Origin: Reticulitermes speratus
Taxonomy: Eukaryota; Arthropoda; Insecta; Blattodea; Rhinotermitidae
Direction: 5' to 3'
Assembly: GCA_021186555.1 (NCBI GenBank)
Contig: JAJKFL010000003.1
Span: 51,113,630 to 51,177,629 of the forward strand
Length of the DNA stretch: 64,000 nucleotides
The notes below the pieces were generated by a model. That model did not search any database. It was not told the DNA's origin and worked only from the letters and a program-made list of their open reading frames with translations. The translations under genes and the position numbers were made by a program. Positions within the stretch are counted from its first letter, which is position 1. Each line of letters begins with the position of its first letter. Positions 10,731 through 21,221 of the stretch are shown one piece after another.

Positions 10731-11865
10731 TAAAAAATACACGCTTCTTCACTACAAACTCTGAGAACTACACACGCTGAGTGGGTAATATTCATATTAT
10801 TTGAATCTTACAATAAATCAGGGTGCAAGAAATTTCCAAAAATCTAGGATTCACCTCAAAAATCTAGACCCCAGGAGGGTGACATAGAAGAGGTTCCATA
10901 GCGAGGACGCACCAACATTAGGCGCCACTTATGTCTCAATGCGACCTAGACGCCCGCGATTTGTGCACTCCTGCAGTACATGGTACATGTGGATAACATC
11001 GTGGTACGAATAGTTGATAAACTACAGGACTTCTACCAAATATTAAGTCAATTTTTCCCCCTCATACTTAATGCAACAGATTAAATTATCACCTCTGTAA
11101 TTAGCTTCCTGGAACACGTTTCTAAAACAGTCAGTATATCACTTAATTTTTCGTTGTGAGTTCATTCGTCAAGGAAAGGCTCTATCCCAGGTGGAAACTA
11201 AAACACCCTCCAGGTACTCTTGACCAGTTCTGTACACAAGAGAGTTACATCCCTGTTGATTGCTCGCCATCATTATATTCAGCGTTGTTGGCAAGCACCG
11301 AATGCTCAGTCGGGGAACACTCCATTGCTAAGCAGGGCACGTGTGCATCGTCTGCTGTATATATCAATAAAGGGAAAAAGAAAAGACAGACACGGACGAA
11401 AAAAAGACAGCATAACATAACACCATCGCATTGTCTCCGTTTTCTGTCTGCCAAGAATGCTAAATAAGGAAGATCTTCCTAATAAGGCAAAGAATGGCCA
11501 ACATGGTGGTCTTCTGACAGACTAGGTAGCGCCTTTGCTAATTGTAGGGATTATCCCCCTAGGATGAATCAAATTGACGCAGCAAAACTGTAGTGTAATT
11601 TGGGGTCATGCATGTAGTACCTTTCTGTGGCAAGGCAGGGTAAATGTTCCAATACGCGGACATGAAAACCAACGGTACCACGGAAGGATACGATCAGTTT
11701 CCTGATGACTTAAGACTTTTCAAAATTAACGAATTGAAAACCGATAAAAACAGTTCTTCTTTCCGGTACTCTGTTCAGTGACGATGTACCCCTCACAATG
11801 ACGTCTACAGGGAAAGCTGTTGTATTCATCCACTCGTTCTTAATCTTCGTCACTAGATTAATGTG
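10731..11865. other. Unassigned sequence
   Basis: Overlapping frames of 66-103 codons at 11156-11467 have no recognised family, and the second half of the longest is Lys/Arg-rich. I see no repeat I can name. Confidence 0.4.
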
Positions 11866-11945
11866 AGTGGTCAGCTTCACGCCCCGGCCGTTTTACTGCC
11901 TAGGAAATAGTCCCCTTTACCGAGGGTATTCACGCTTGGAAAGAA
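11866..11945 (-). mobile_element. SINE2 fragment
   Basis: GTGGTCAGCTTCACGCCCCG, followed by GCCGTTTTACTGCC and a GGAAATAGTCCCC block, matches the inverted SINE2 body. Both ends are missing. Confidence 0.65.
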
Positions 11946-12180
11946 ATTGAAAAAGATTCAGCTGCCTCCTTCATTAAGGTATAAGCACAACATCGACACT
12001 CTCACATTCTCCAGCGGCCTGAAAATACAGTCTGCATTATACTTCGAAACGTTGGGAACTTCCTGCGGAAACTACACGTAACACGTATCACAACGCCACA
12101 GCACAGCAGCGACGTCGCCTTCTGAGGACCTTAAGTCCCCCATCTTGCAAAATCTCGTCCTGCATTATGTCCTACTAAAA

Positions 12181-12440
12181 AAAAAGAAGGAAGGCTAACT
12201 GGATTGGTCACATCTTGCGTAGAAACTGCCTTCTAAAACACGTGATTGAAAGAAAGTTAGAAGGAAGGACAGAAGAGACGGGAAGAAGAGGTAAGCAGCT
12301 ACTGGATGACCTTGAGGAAACAAGACGATATGGTAATTGAAAGAAGAAGCACTAGATCGCACTCTGTGGAGAACTCGCCCTGGAAGGAGCTATGGACCTG
12401 TCGTACGACAGATAAGGGAACGATGATGAAGATAAAGTAA
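12181..12440 (+). mobile_element. LINE-B C-terminal fragment and 3' end
   Basis: The forward translation carries ANWIGHILRRNCLLKHVIE, then an RKLEGRTEETGRRGKQLLDD-like block and a GPVVRQ-like end. This is the C-terminal tail of a LINE reverse-transcriptase ORF, also present at 42.2-42.6 and 52.1-52.8 kb. The frame changes once near the KETRRYGN region. The 3' end runs into GATGATGAAGATAAAG. Confidence 0.8.
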
Positions 12441-12450
12441 GCCTTCAAGT

Positions 12451-12825
12451 AACGCTATAACTAACTAACTCCATGGAGCAAAGTCCTTCTTGAGAAGCTA
12501 ACAGGTCGTCAGCTAGTCAAGAAATTCCCCGCGTTTTATGGAACCCGAAGGTTCATTACCGCACTCACAAGAGCCCGCCACCTGTCCCTATCCAAAGAAT
12601 CAGTCCAGGTCCGAGGCTCTGTATAGTGTTTCGTAACATGGTAATTTTTTAAGGTGAGGAGTTGTTAGCACTCGCCAACCCCCAAGCTGGAGGACCACCC
12701 TTGTCGGCTGTCCGAGACTGCATATTCGCAGCTACCCTCCATATTTGGAGGCCGTTCCTCCATACGCAACCCGAGGACGCGCCATGCCGTATGGACAGGA
12801 GACCGACTAATCATGGACAACTAAC
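12451..12825 (-). mobile_element. LINE-A 3' end with linked upstream block
   Basis: It starts with CTAACTAACTCCATGGAGCA and the GCTAACAGGTCGTCAGCTAG block of LINE-A, then switches near 12600 to CGAGGCTCTGTATAGTGTTTC. It ends near CGCGCCATGCC. The whole order is an inverted counterpart of 15600-15975, so the joined structure is a repeat in its own right. The sequence at about 12800-12825 (GACCGACTAATCATGGAC) is a single-copy ancestor of the 23-bp array at 15.4 kb. Confidence 0.75.
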
Positions 12826-13422
12826 GATATACAAATATTTTATATATGTATACATACATCGCACATCACAATTTTTGCACAAGACAATTCTCTGCCTTTG
12901 TCATATTCCTGTGTGTTCAACCAGACATAACTTTCGTTTCTGATGAGAATCCCGCCCGCGTGCTGTATCTATCCCAGGTCTGCGTCAACTGATCATCACA
13001 TGAAGTAGGGTTTGTCCCTAAAGACCTGACCAGGCGACACAATAGCAAGGCACGTCGAGTCAAACAATGACACTGCAATCACGGGACCAAATCTCAAGGG
13101 GGAAAGGGGGAAGCTGAAGGATGTCATGAGCAATGTATATGGAAGGTACAGCCAACTGCATAACACGAATTACCTTATGTGAGACAAGGGCCAACGTGAG
13201 GGACGATGCAGTAACGGCAGACCTGTAACTCATGTTAGTCGCAGAGGGCCTCAATGATGTCAAACGTACATAACAGCTTTACGTACCGTCAGGAGCCTTC
13301 ACATTCCTACGGAGCTTCCATTGAAATTACACTTTCTTCAATCCATACGTATATTATGAAGCAAACGGGAAACAATTTAAAGAATTTTTACTAAAACCGA
13401 TACTGACCAGTTTAAATTAAAC
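12826..13422. other. Unassigned sequence
   Basis: I recognise no gene or repeat here. Confidence 0.45.
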
Positions 13423-13433
13423 GTGTGGACATA

Positions 13434-13710
13434 AGCCGTGCCATGGCTCAGGCGGTTAGTCACCGGACTCCAACCGCGGAGGCCCGCTTTCGATCCCGGG
13501 GTCACTCCATGTAGGATTTGTGGTAGACAAAGTGGTACTGGGACAGGTATTTTCCCCAGGTACTTCGGATTTCCACTGTCAGTTTCATTCCACCGGTGCT
13601 CCATTAAAATGAAAAAGTAGGAAAAAAATCATCACAGGGTTGCACAATAAGTCAAGTTTGCGGTTTGTCTGTGGCATCTGCTGCGGGGCCCTTCACCACA
13701 AAAAAAAAAT
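13434..13710 (+). mobile_element. SINE3 (tRNA-derived) with 11-bp TSD
   Basis: The target duplication GTGTGGACATA lies at 13423-13433 and 13711-13721. The head is GCCGTGCCATGGCTCAGGCG with B-box-like TTTCGATCCCGGGG. The body matches the copy at 8195 and ends TGCTGCGGGGCCCTTCACC plus poly(A). Both ends are exact, giving a 277-bp full-length element. Confidence 0.95.
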
Positions 13711-13721
13711 GTGTGGACATA

Positions 13722-14778
13722 TTAAAGTTTTGCTTAAAATTGGACAAAACTAAATGGCATTTTTACAGGAAGGCGTAAACTTTAAGAGTCCCTGCGCGCA
13801 TTTCAAACGTATCTCACTAGTTACTTATCGAAGCGCAAGATGTTTGGAGGCGGAAGTCTTAGACAAATACGAGGCACACGTTATGTCCCACATAAACTTC
13901 CGTAAGCCATACTGTTATAGTGATTACTTTAAGAAAGAACCGTACGAAAGCGCCCAAAATATTTATGCTGTAGGTACACTTTCTACCTTGTTTACAATGA
14001 ATCAGGACAGTCTAAACAGAGGTCAAGATTAATATAGTGGGCTTCCGGGTTACGAAAAAAGTGCAGTTTGCTAAGGCTGATGCCAGACTACAAATTTTTT
14101 TAAAGAAAAATTATTATTCCTTCATAAACTTGTAGAAGGCAGCCGACATGGCTGCGTTCGTCATCCGATCTGCTAGGTGGCAAGAAAGAGAACGTTTGTT
14201 CTTAATTCATTCAATGCGTGTAGGCGAAGTATAATGATTCATTATTGGCTTTCTCCACATAGAGAACCTAATCTTCTCCTCTTCTACTTCCCTTTGTTTC
14301 TCCTTCAGCATCGTCTTTGTCGTCGTCGTTGTCATCATCAACATAACCACCACCACCATAATTTTCTCCCTTTTCTTCCTATTCTTCTACAGTATCATCG
14401 CAATCGCCATCATCATATTCTTCTTCCTCCTCTTCTTCTACCACTCATCCTCCGCTTTCTGCTCCTTCTTACTCCTACCAGACATGTGTCTATGCCACAA
14501 GGATCCGAAGCTTTCAGCCCACGGTTTTCGAGCTCTTTCAGCATCTCTTAGTTCGAAATAATTTTTGATAAACTGTCTCCTGCCACTCTGTCTATTTTCT
14601 CTGCTAATTTTACAGCAAACTTATTTTTTCCCTTACGTAAACTATATATTGACACTAAATATGTACATAACAGCTAGGCAGAACTGCAATACACAGACAC
14701 ATAACGCCCCACCTAAACATAAATGCCAGCTTCACAGTCTAAACAATATTTTATTTATGAGTACTTGCGACTTGCTGT
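13722..14778. other. Unassigned sequence with two longer frames
   Basis: A 92-codon frame at 13754-14032 (+) has a balanced, protein-like composition but a stop directly before its ATG and no recognised family. A 124-codon frame at 14177-14551 (+) is driven by CT- and CATCATC-rich DNA and is rich in His, Leu and Pro, so it is probably not coding. Confidence 0.4.
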
Positions 14779-14915
14779 CTGGGGGTAAAGTGTCCGAGGC
14801 ATGGAGCTGACCACTCACATCTATCAAATATCGGGAATGGGCGGAGCTATACATGTGCTCCCCCCTACACCTTCATCGCGTGCACAGGGACATCTTTACT
14901 TTTACCTTTACCTAT
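14779..14915 (+). mobile_element. SINE2 3' fragment
   Basis: It has GGGGGTAAAGTGTCCGAGGC, ATGGAGCTGACCACTCAC and a terminal TTACTTTTACCTTTACC tail, as in SINE2 3' ends elsewhere. The tRNA head is absent. Confidence 0.7.
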
Positions 14916-14928
14916 ACACAGACTATAA

Positions 14929-15340
14929 GTAACTAACTAACTAACTAACTCCACGTAGCACAGTCCTTCTTGAGAAGCTAACAGGTCTTCAGCTAGTCAA
15001 GAAATTCCCCGCGTTTTATGGAACCCGAAGGTTCATTACCGCACTCACAAGAGCCCGCCACCTGTCCCTATCCTGAGCCATATCAATCCAGTCCATGCCC
15101 CAAACACCATTTCTTGATGATCCATTTTAATATTATCCACCCATCTACGCCTGGGTCTTCCAAGTGGTCTCCTTCCCTTAGGTCTCCCAGCCAAAATCCT
15201 GTATGCACCTCTCCCCTCCCCCATACGTGCTACATGCCCCACCTACCTCATTCTTCTCGATTTGATCACCCGAATAATATTTGGTGATGAGTACAGATCA
15301 TTAAGTTCCTCGTTATGTAGTCTTCTCATACAGACAGTAC
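14929..15340 (-). mobile_element. LINE-A C-terminal coding end and 3' tail
   Basis: From the CTAA-repeat tail at 14930-14950 the minus strand reads back through a 65-codon frame (15045-15242). That frame starts [20 protein letters not shown] and continues [14 protein letters not shown]. This is the C-terminal tail of a LINE ORF2 after the reverse transcriptase; no catalytic motif falls inside this copy. Upstream coding continues as [12 protein letters not shown] before fading near 15340. It is the most intact LINE-A coding stretch in the window. Confidence 0.85.
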
Positions 15341-15362
15341 ATTTTAAATTACCTCTAAAGGA

Positions 15363-15601
15363 ACGTCCATGATAAGTCTGTCCCTGTCACCACGATAAGT
15401 CTGTCCCTGTCACCACGATAAGTCTGTCCCTGTCACCACGATAAGTCGGTCCCTGTCACCACGATAAGTCGGTCCCTGTCACCACGATAAGTCGGTCCCT
15501 GTCACCACGATAAGTCGGTCCCTGTCACCACGATAAGTCGGTCCCTGTCACCACGATAAGTCGGTCCCTGTCACCACGATAAGTCGGTCCGCGTCACCAC
15601 A
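15363..15601. repeat. 23-bp tandem array, about 10 copies
   Basis: The unit contains CACGATAAGTCGGTCCCTGT. The first copies have AAGTCTG and later ones AAGTCGG, so the array grew from both variants. It abuts the LINE-A-linked block at 15600, and its unit resembles the single-copy sequence at 12800-12825, which points to origin from that element. Confidence 0.95.
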
Positions 15602-15975
15602 GCATGGCGCGTCCTCAGGTTGCGGATGGAGGAACGGCTTGCGGATATGGAGGGTAGCTGTGAATACATTGAATAAGCAGTCGCGGACAGCCGAAGAGGA
15701 TGGTCCAGCAGCTTGGGGTTGGGCGTGGTGCTAACAACTCTTCACCCTAAAAACTTGCTATATTACGAAACATTTTACAAGGCCTGGGACTTGAACTGAT
15801 CCTTTGGTATGGACTGGATTGCTCTGGCTCAGGATAGGGACAGGTGGCGGGCTCTTGTGAATGCGGTAATGAACCTTTGGGTTCCATAAAACGCGTGAAA
15901 TTTCTTGACTAGCTGAGGACTTGTTAGCTTCTCAAGAAGGACTTTGCTCCATGGAGTTAGTTAGTTAGATAGTTA
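15600..15975 (+). mobile_element. LINE-A 3' end with linked upstream block
   Basis: This is the sense-strand counterpart of 12451-12825. It starts at CATGGCGCGTCCTC, passes GCGGACAGCCGAAGAGGATG and a GATAGGGACAGGTGGCGGGC block, then TTGTTAGCTTCTCAAGAAGG, and ends in a GTTAG repeat tail. The reading frame of the late block matches the [14 protein letters not shown]-like tail. Confidence 0.8.
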
Positions 15976-16620
15976 GGTAGTTGTAAAGGATTGTTCGTAA
16001 ATCATATACAAGACAATGCTTTATTTTACACTGTTTAAAACTATATTTTTAGTGATCTAATCCTGTTAATGGAGGCAAATTCTCCAAACTAAAATTTATT
16101 AAAGCAGCATTCAGAAGAAAATTTAATACTCACCTACTTACAGGTATTAAACTGTTAATTTACGAAGTATTTGTTATATCCCTTCCTTTGATGTCTCGAT
16201 ATAATCATTCCGGTTCTTAATTTAAAAAAAAATCGCAATAAAGAGCTGCAACTTCAGTAGTCATTCACTGTACCTCAGATAGCGCAGTGTCACACATAAA
16301 TGTAAACTGTTACGATTTCCATTGTCACAACTGTATGACATTGATCGACGTTGGTGTAGACTATCGCTGCAACAGAACTGCCACACACAGACGACGTGAT
16401 GTGTAGGGAGTAATTGCTAACTCAACCAACAGAGCGCACCTTTCACTGCCAGACAAATGAAGGGAAACCACGTCACTAACGGGCAGTAAAGAAACAAATG
16501 AATGACGAATCTTAATAAGTCCTTTAGATTCATGCCACAAATTTTTAGCTTGTCACAGCGGTTCGTCACGAATTCTATTCAAGAAATAAGGCATAATGTT
16601 GGCGTCTTTTATACAGCAAT
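15976..16620. other. Unassigned AT-rich sequence
   Basis: I recognise no gene or repeat here. Confidence 0.45.
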
Positions 16621-16621
16621 A

Positions 16622-16880
16622 TTTTTTTCAATGGCTCTACAGCCCCATAGGGGCCTACGCCGCCTCATTTTTCGAAGCTTCACGATCACACTTTTAGACA
16701 CACCACACTCGGTAGAACTCCTCTGGACGAGTGATCAGACCGACGCAGAGACCTCCACCTGACAACACACAACACACAAGAGACATACATCCATGCCCTA
16801 GGCGGGATTCGAACCCACAATCCCAGTAAGCGAGCGACCTTAGACCCACGCCTTAGACCGCGCGGCCACTGGGATCGGCA
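16622..16880 (-). mobile_element. SINE1 (tRNA-Leu-derived) with TSD
   Basis: This is an inverted full-length copy. It runs from poly(T) and ATGGCTCTACAGCCCCATAG, through the body, to the B-box complement GGGATTCGAACCCACAATCC and head end GGGATCGGCA. ATACAGCA occurs on both sides, at about 16610 and 16880, and is a likely 8-bp target duplication. Confidence 0.92.
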
Positions 16881-17181
16881 TACAGCACTATAGCCGTGCC
16901 TAATACAGCTCTGACGTCAGCAGAAAAGTTAGCTGAAGGAAGGAATATTTATTTGGAATTTATCTGGCTCGATTGTGAACCTCGACACCTGTTATGGTGA
17001 CTGAGCATTTTTACAGTCTTTCTCAGTCACTCGAAGTAAATATCGCTGCAGTACAACAAATTACGTCACGACGCCTTCCTTACATATCCACAGCGCCGTC
17101 ACATAAAAATAAAGTAATAAAAGTGTCAGAAGCTGCTGAATGATGTCTGAAGACTTCGACTGTATGGGTTACACAACAGAA

Positions 17182-17620
17182 TATTCTTATTTTTTAAACT
17201 TTAATCTAAATTCACCGTGCATTTCTGTAATCAGCAATAAGTCACCAACAAATGCACAAAACCGTCAATAAAGGTATTAAATCAACCTTTTATCTTTATT
17301 AAATTACCCTGATGATGGCTTCTTGCAAAGCCGAAACGTATGTAGGGTAATTTAAATAATGATAAAAGGTTAGAATTAAAATTAAAACCAACTTGATGCA
17401 CACTCACTATTAAAAAAAATTTAATATTAGATTATTAGTGTGCATCAAGTTGGTTTTAATTTTAATTCTAACCTTTTATCATTATTTAAATTACCCTACA
17501 TACGTTTCGGCTTTGCAAGAAGCCATCATCAGGGTAATTTAATAAAGATAAAAGGTTGATTTAATACCTTTATTGACGGTTTTGTGCATTTGTTGGTGAC
17601 TTATTGCTGATTATTCTTAT
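17182..17620. mobile_element. Foldback element with near-perfect arms and two hammerhead-like motifs (copy 3)
   Basis: The direct repeat TATTCTTAT at 17182-17190 and 17612-17620 brackets the element. Arms 17231-17404 and 17437-17610 are almost exact reverse complements, about 174 bp each, around a 32-bp AT-rich loop. Such similarity implies a recent origin or ongoing conversion between arms. A tail of TTTTTAAACTTTAATC then ATTCACCGTGCAT lies outside the left arm; read on the minus strand this is ATGCACGGTGAAT plus an A-rich end, like a retroelement 3' terminus. There is no coding capacity. Confidence 0.75.
17299..17356 (+). ncRNA. Hammerhead-like ribozyme motif (left arm)
   Basis: Stem I TTAAATTACC pairs with GGTAATTTAA. 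The core CUGAUGA is followed by an extra U, stem II GGC..GCC, GAAAC, loop GUAU, GU and A. One additional G sits between the cleavage position and stem I and could pair with C3. Stem I is at least 10 bp, which is the strongest helix of the set. The right arm (17487-17540, minus) carries the same motif. Confidence 0.5.
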
Positions 17621-18368
17621 GTAAATACCATTTGGTTTGGTACAGATCTTAATCACCAGCTACTATAATTTATTTTCATACAACGGCTAACCATACGACA
17701 GTAACATAGTAACTCTGGCCTCATTATGTTCACATATTATTTGGAACATTTTTTTGAAGGACGGAGTATTTTACGGAGAATGAAAAGCAATCATTGACTA
17801 AGCCGTGTCAGGTATCATATATGTTCCTTACAAATTCGTGTCGGTGACCGAAAAATTACCATACGTAAGTAATGGGCTCCATTTTCCTCCAAAAGAAATT
17901 GTCAGGGAGTGACCACAGATCCTAACCAACTGATCTGCCAAACACGTATTGTCCATCTGCATACATCCCCCCCCTAACAACTATCTGCTGCAACTTGTAT
18001 TTTGGCTTTCACTTCATCAACAGGCCCCTCTCTTTAAGTTTTCACGATGTTATTGGAGTTGACAGAGTGTAAATTGCAGTGTAGGCAGGACAGGGCCTGA
18101 GGCTGCACACTTGAACCCAAACAAGAGGTGTTTATGCGTTCCCTGACCCGAGCACGATGCTTCGGCAGATATGGAACTACTAGAAGCCATTCGTATATCA
18201 ATTATACAGTTCGGTCAGGCTTTCAGACTCATACACTTTCAAAAATCAAACCATTAGTCCAACAAGCAATCGTCGTCAGTCACTCATCAGTCAGACAGAC
18301 ACATAACAAGTCACATTCAGTTCCTCCATGTCGTTAGGCCGTTGGCTAACCAAGCCAGTACCCAGAGT
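17621..18368. other. Unassigned sequence
   Basis: I recognise no gene or repeat here. A small pyrimidine run (eight C) lies near 17967. Confidence 0.45.
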
Positions 18369-18381
18369 AAAGTCAGCCAAA

Positions 18382-18804
18382 AACTACTTCCCCCCCCCAA
18401 TGGCTCGACAGCCCCTTGGGGGCATAGGCCGCCTCCTTGTTGGAGGCTTCACGATCACACACTTTAGACACACCACACTCGGTAGGACTCCTCTGGACGA
18501 GTGATCAGTCCGTCGCAGAGACCTCTACCTGACAACACACAACACTCACAAGAGACAAACATCCATGCCCACGGTGGGATTTTTTTTTTTTTTGCCTGTC
18601 CGGGGTTTTTCCCTTTTGATCCATTTTTGTACTGTTTAATCCTTTTGTCCTTTATGCCACTTATGTTCCATACTACTGTCCTTATACAACAAACACAACA
18701 CAAACATCCATGCCCCCGGTGGGATTAGAACCCACGATCCTAGCAAGCGAGCGGCCGAAGACCCACGCCTTAGACCGCGCGGCCACTGGGATCGGCAACT
18801 ACTT
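18382..18804 (-). mobile_element. Double SINE1: body a fused to complete SINE1b, one TSD
   Basis: AACTACTT at 18382-18389 and 18797-18804 brackets a composite. In plus-strand order there is a standard SINE1 body (TGGCTCGACAGCCCCTTGGG onward) that stops in its B box at GGTGGGATT. Next comes poly(T), then a second body type b (GATCCATTTTTGTACTG then TCCTTTTGTCCTTTATGCC), then a complete tRNA-Leu-like head ending GGGATCGGCA. The missing head of the first body plus a single outer duplication suggest either a template-switch dimer or later loss. Body b is shared with 53418-53634. Confidence 0.85.
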
Positions 18805-19838
18805 ACAAAAATAAATTAAATAAGTAAAGTCAGCCAACAACTACTTACAAAAATAAATTAAATAAGTAAAGTCAGCCAACAACTACTTACAAAAATAAAT
18901 TAAATAAGTAAAGTCAGCCAACAACTACTTACAAAAATAAATTAAATAAGTAAAGTCAGCCAACAACTACTTACAAAAATAAATTAAATAAGTAAAGTCA
19001 GCCAACAACTACTTACAAAAATAAATTAAATAAGTAAAGTCAGCCAACAACTACTTACAAAAATAAATTAAATAAGTAAGTCAGCCAACAACTACTTACA
19101 AAAATAAATTAAATAAGTAAAGTCAGCCAACAACTACTTACAAAAATAAATTAAATAAGTAAAGTCAGCCAACAACTACTTACAAAAATAAATTAAATAA
19201 GTAAAGTCAGCCAACAACTACTTACAAAAATAAATTAGATAAGTAATGTCAGCCAACAACTACTTACAAAAATAAATTAAATAAGTAAATGTCAGCCAAC
19301 AACTACTTACAAAAATTAATTAAGTAAGTAAAGTCAGCCAATAACTACTTACAAAAATAAATTAAACAATTAAAGTCAGCCAACAACTACTTACAAAAAT
19401 AAATTAAATAATTGAAGTCAGCCAACAACTACTTACAAAAATAAATTAAATAATTAAAGTCAGCCAACAACTACTTACAAAAATAAATTAAATAAGTAAA
19501 GTCAGCCAACAACTACTTACAAAAATAAATTAAATAAGTAAAGTCAGCCAAAACCTACTTACAAAATAAATTAAATAAGTAATGTCAGCCAACAACTACT
19601 TACAAAAATTAATTAAGTAAGTAAAGTCAGCCAACAACTACTTACAAAAATAAATTATATAAGTAAATTCAGCCAACAACTACTTACAAAAATAAATTAA
19701 ATAATTAATGTCAGCCAACAACTACTTACAAAAATAAATTAAATAATTAAAGTCAGCCAACAACTACTTACAAAAATAAATTAAATAATAAAGTCAGCCA
19801 ACAACTACTTACAAAAATAAATTAAATAAGTATAGTCA
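18805..19838. repeat. 42-bp tandem array, about 25 copies
   Basis: The unit contains AAGTCAGCCAACAACTACTT and ACAAAAATAAATTAAATAAG. A lone monomer lies left of the SINE1 composite at 18368-18389, so the SINE insertion splits the first monomer from the rest. Later copies (19250-19800) carry more substitutions than the first ten, so the left side is younger. Confidence 0.97.
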
Positions 19839-20470
19839 CTCAGTCATCCAACAAATCATCATTCACAATATCGTTCATTCACAGGCACTAGCTGTCACAA
19901 AACATTTCATCTCCAGATATTCCAGACGTAAGCAATACTTTATAAAAAATCTCGGAATTTATAACTTCATAAGCCACTCCCATCAACCAAGTCCAATAAA
20001 AACTAATTTATATCTGTTAAATTCTTTCATCCTTTCGTCCCAAAGGAAATTTCAACCGAAAAAGAATGCTTATTCTGCAAAGAATTCCATTATTTTGTAA
20101 TACTGCACATTTGTCAGGAAAATTCAGAGTTAAGGAAATTTTCATGTAGCGACACCAGGGAGTTAGTGGTTCAAGAACCTGTCTCGAGGGTTGTAATACA
20201 ATACATTTTCTGATTACTACTTTTATTTAACTTAGTTTTCCTCGTATCTCAGAAAGAAAAAAGAAAAAATAACGTACCAGGATTGATGAAATATATACAC
20301 GTATTTATCTCTAGGCGGTCAGGTAAAAATTTCTTTATCGCATGAGGAAAATAACAGTACGACACAAAGTAAACACTTGTTGCTTACGTCTATGTCGATA
20401 ATATTGAGCTCTTGTACGTGCCCTTTTTAGTACACCTTATTTTATTAATGGACTGATACACAGTCGAAAA
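19839..20470. other. Unassigned AT-rich sequence
   Basis: I recognise no gene or repeat here. Confidence 0.45.
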
Positions 20471-20515
20471 ATAACTACATGTTTCGGCCCTTGTAAGCCA
20501 TCATGAGGTTGACAT
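20471..20515 (-). ncRNA. Hammerhead-like motif, variant core
   Basis: Minus strand: stem I AAC, CUCAUGA in place of CUGAUGA, extra U, stem II GGC..GCC, GAAAC, loop AU, GU, A, then GUU. G5 is changed, so even if the family is catalytic this copy probably is not. Confidence 0.35.
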
Positions 20516-20734
20516 CATAGTATTGGCTTACGTGTGTATTATCTGTATCATGACAATGGTCATACGATATGAAGAATGTGAAGCACAAAACGCAACTTGA
20601 GCTTGGGAGATGAAGACAATAACTTCCTTCGAAACGTCGAGAAAATCTCACTCACAGATTCTACGCCACGTCGCAAAAGACGTGAATTCACATCAACAGC
20701 GCTGGGAGAACGTCATGTCGGGCATATATTAATA

Positions 20735-21219
20735 CAGTGGACCGTCGAACTTCGAACGGTTTGATGTTCGAACAACTTGAAACTCGAACAAAATTTCGAG
20801 GAAAATCCGGTTTTGAAACTCGAACAAAAGCTCGAAAGTCGAACAAAGAATCACGTGGTCGTCACGTGGTCGCCTTCTCTGTCTGCTTGGTCCAGATGAA
20901 AGAAGGGTAATTCACCTTCCAGTGAACAGTAATATCCCTCCTACTATTGTTATTGATTGATTATTATACAATATTTTTTATGTATGTACTACTATAAATA
21001 AACATTTTCAATTATTTAAATTCAATATACTTGTTTTATCATTATGATCTTTTGAAATGGGCACTTAAAATGTTTTATATTGGGTAAATTTTGGGGATCT
21101 GGAACGGATTAATTCAATTTACATTATTTCTTATGGGTAAATTTAACTCGAAATTCGAACAACTTGAAAGTCGAACCGTCTCCTGGAACGGATTGTGTTC
21201 GAAGTTCGAGGTTCCACTG
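20735..21219. mobile_element. pogo/Tigger-like MITE
   Basis: The ends CAGTGGACCGTCGAACTTCG and the inverted CAGTGGAACCTCGAACTTCG are flanked by TA on both sides. CAGTRGAACCTCG is the end type of pogo/Tigger elements. Both subterminal regions carry many TTCGAAC, CTCGAAC and CTTGAAAC-type repeats. The middle has no transposase frame, so the element is non-autonomous, about 485 bp. The pogo assignment follows from the end sequence and TA target. Confidence 0.8.
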
Positions 21220-21221
21220 TA

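Noticed and set aside
14177-14551. His/Pro/Leu-rich 124-codon protein
   Set aside because: It is produced by CT- and CATCATC-rich low-complexity DNA.
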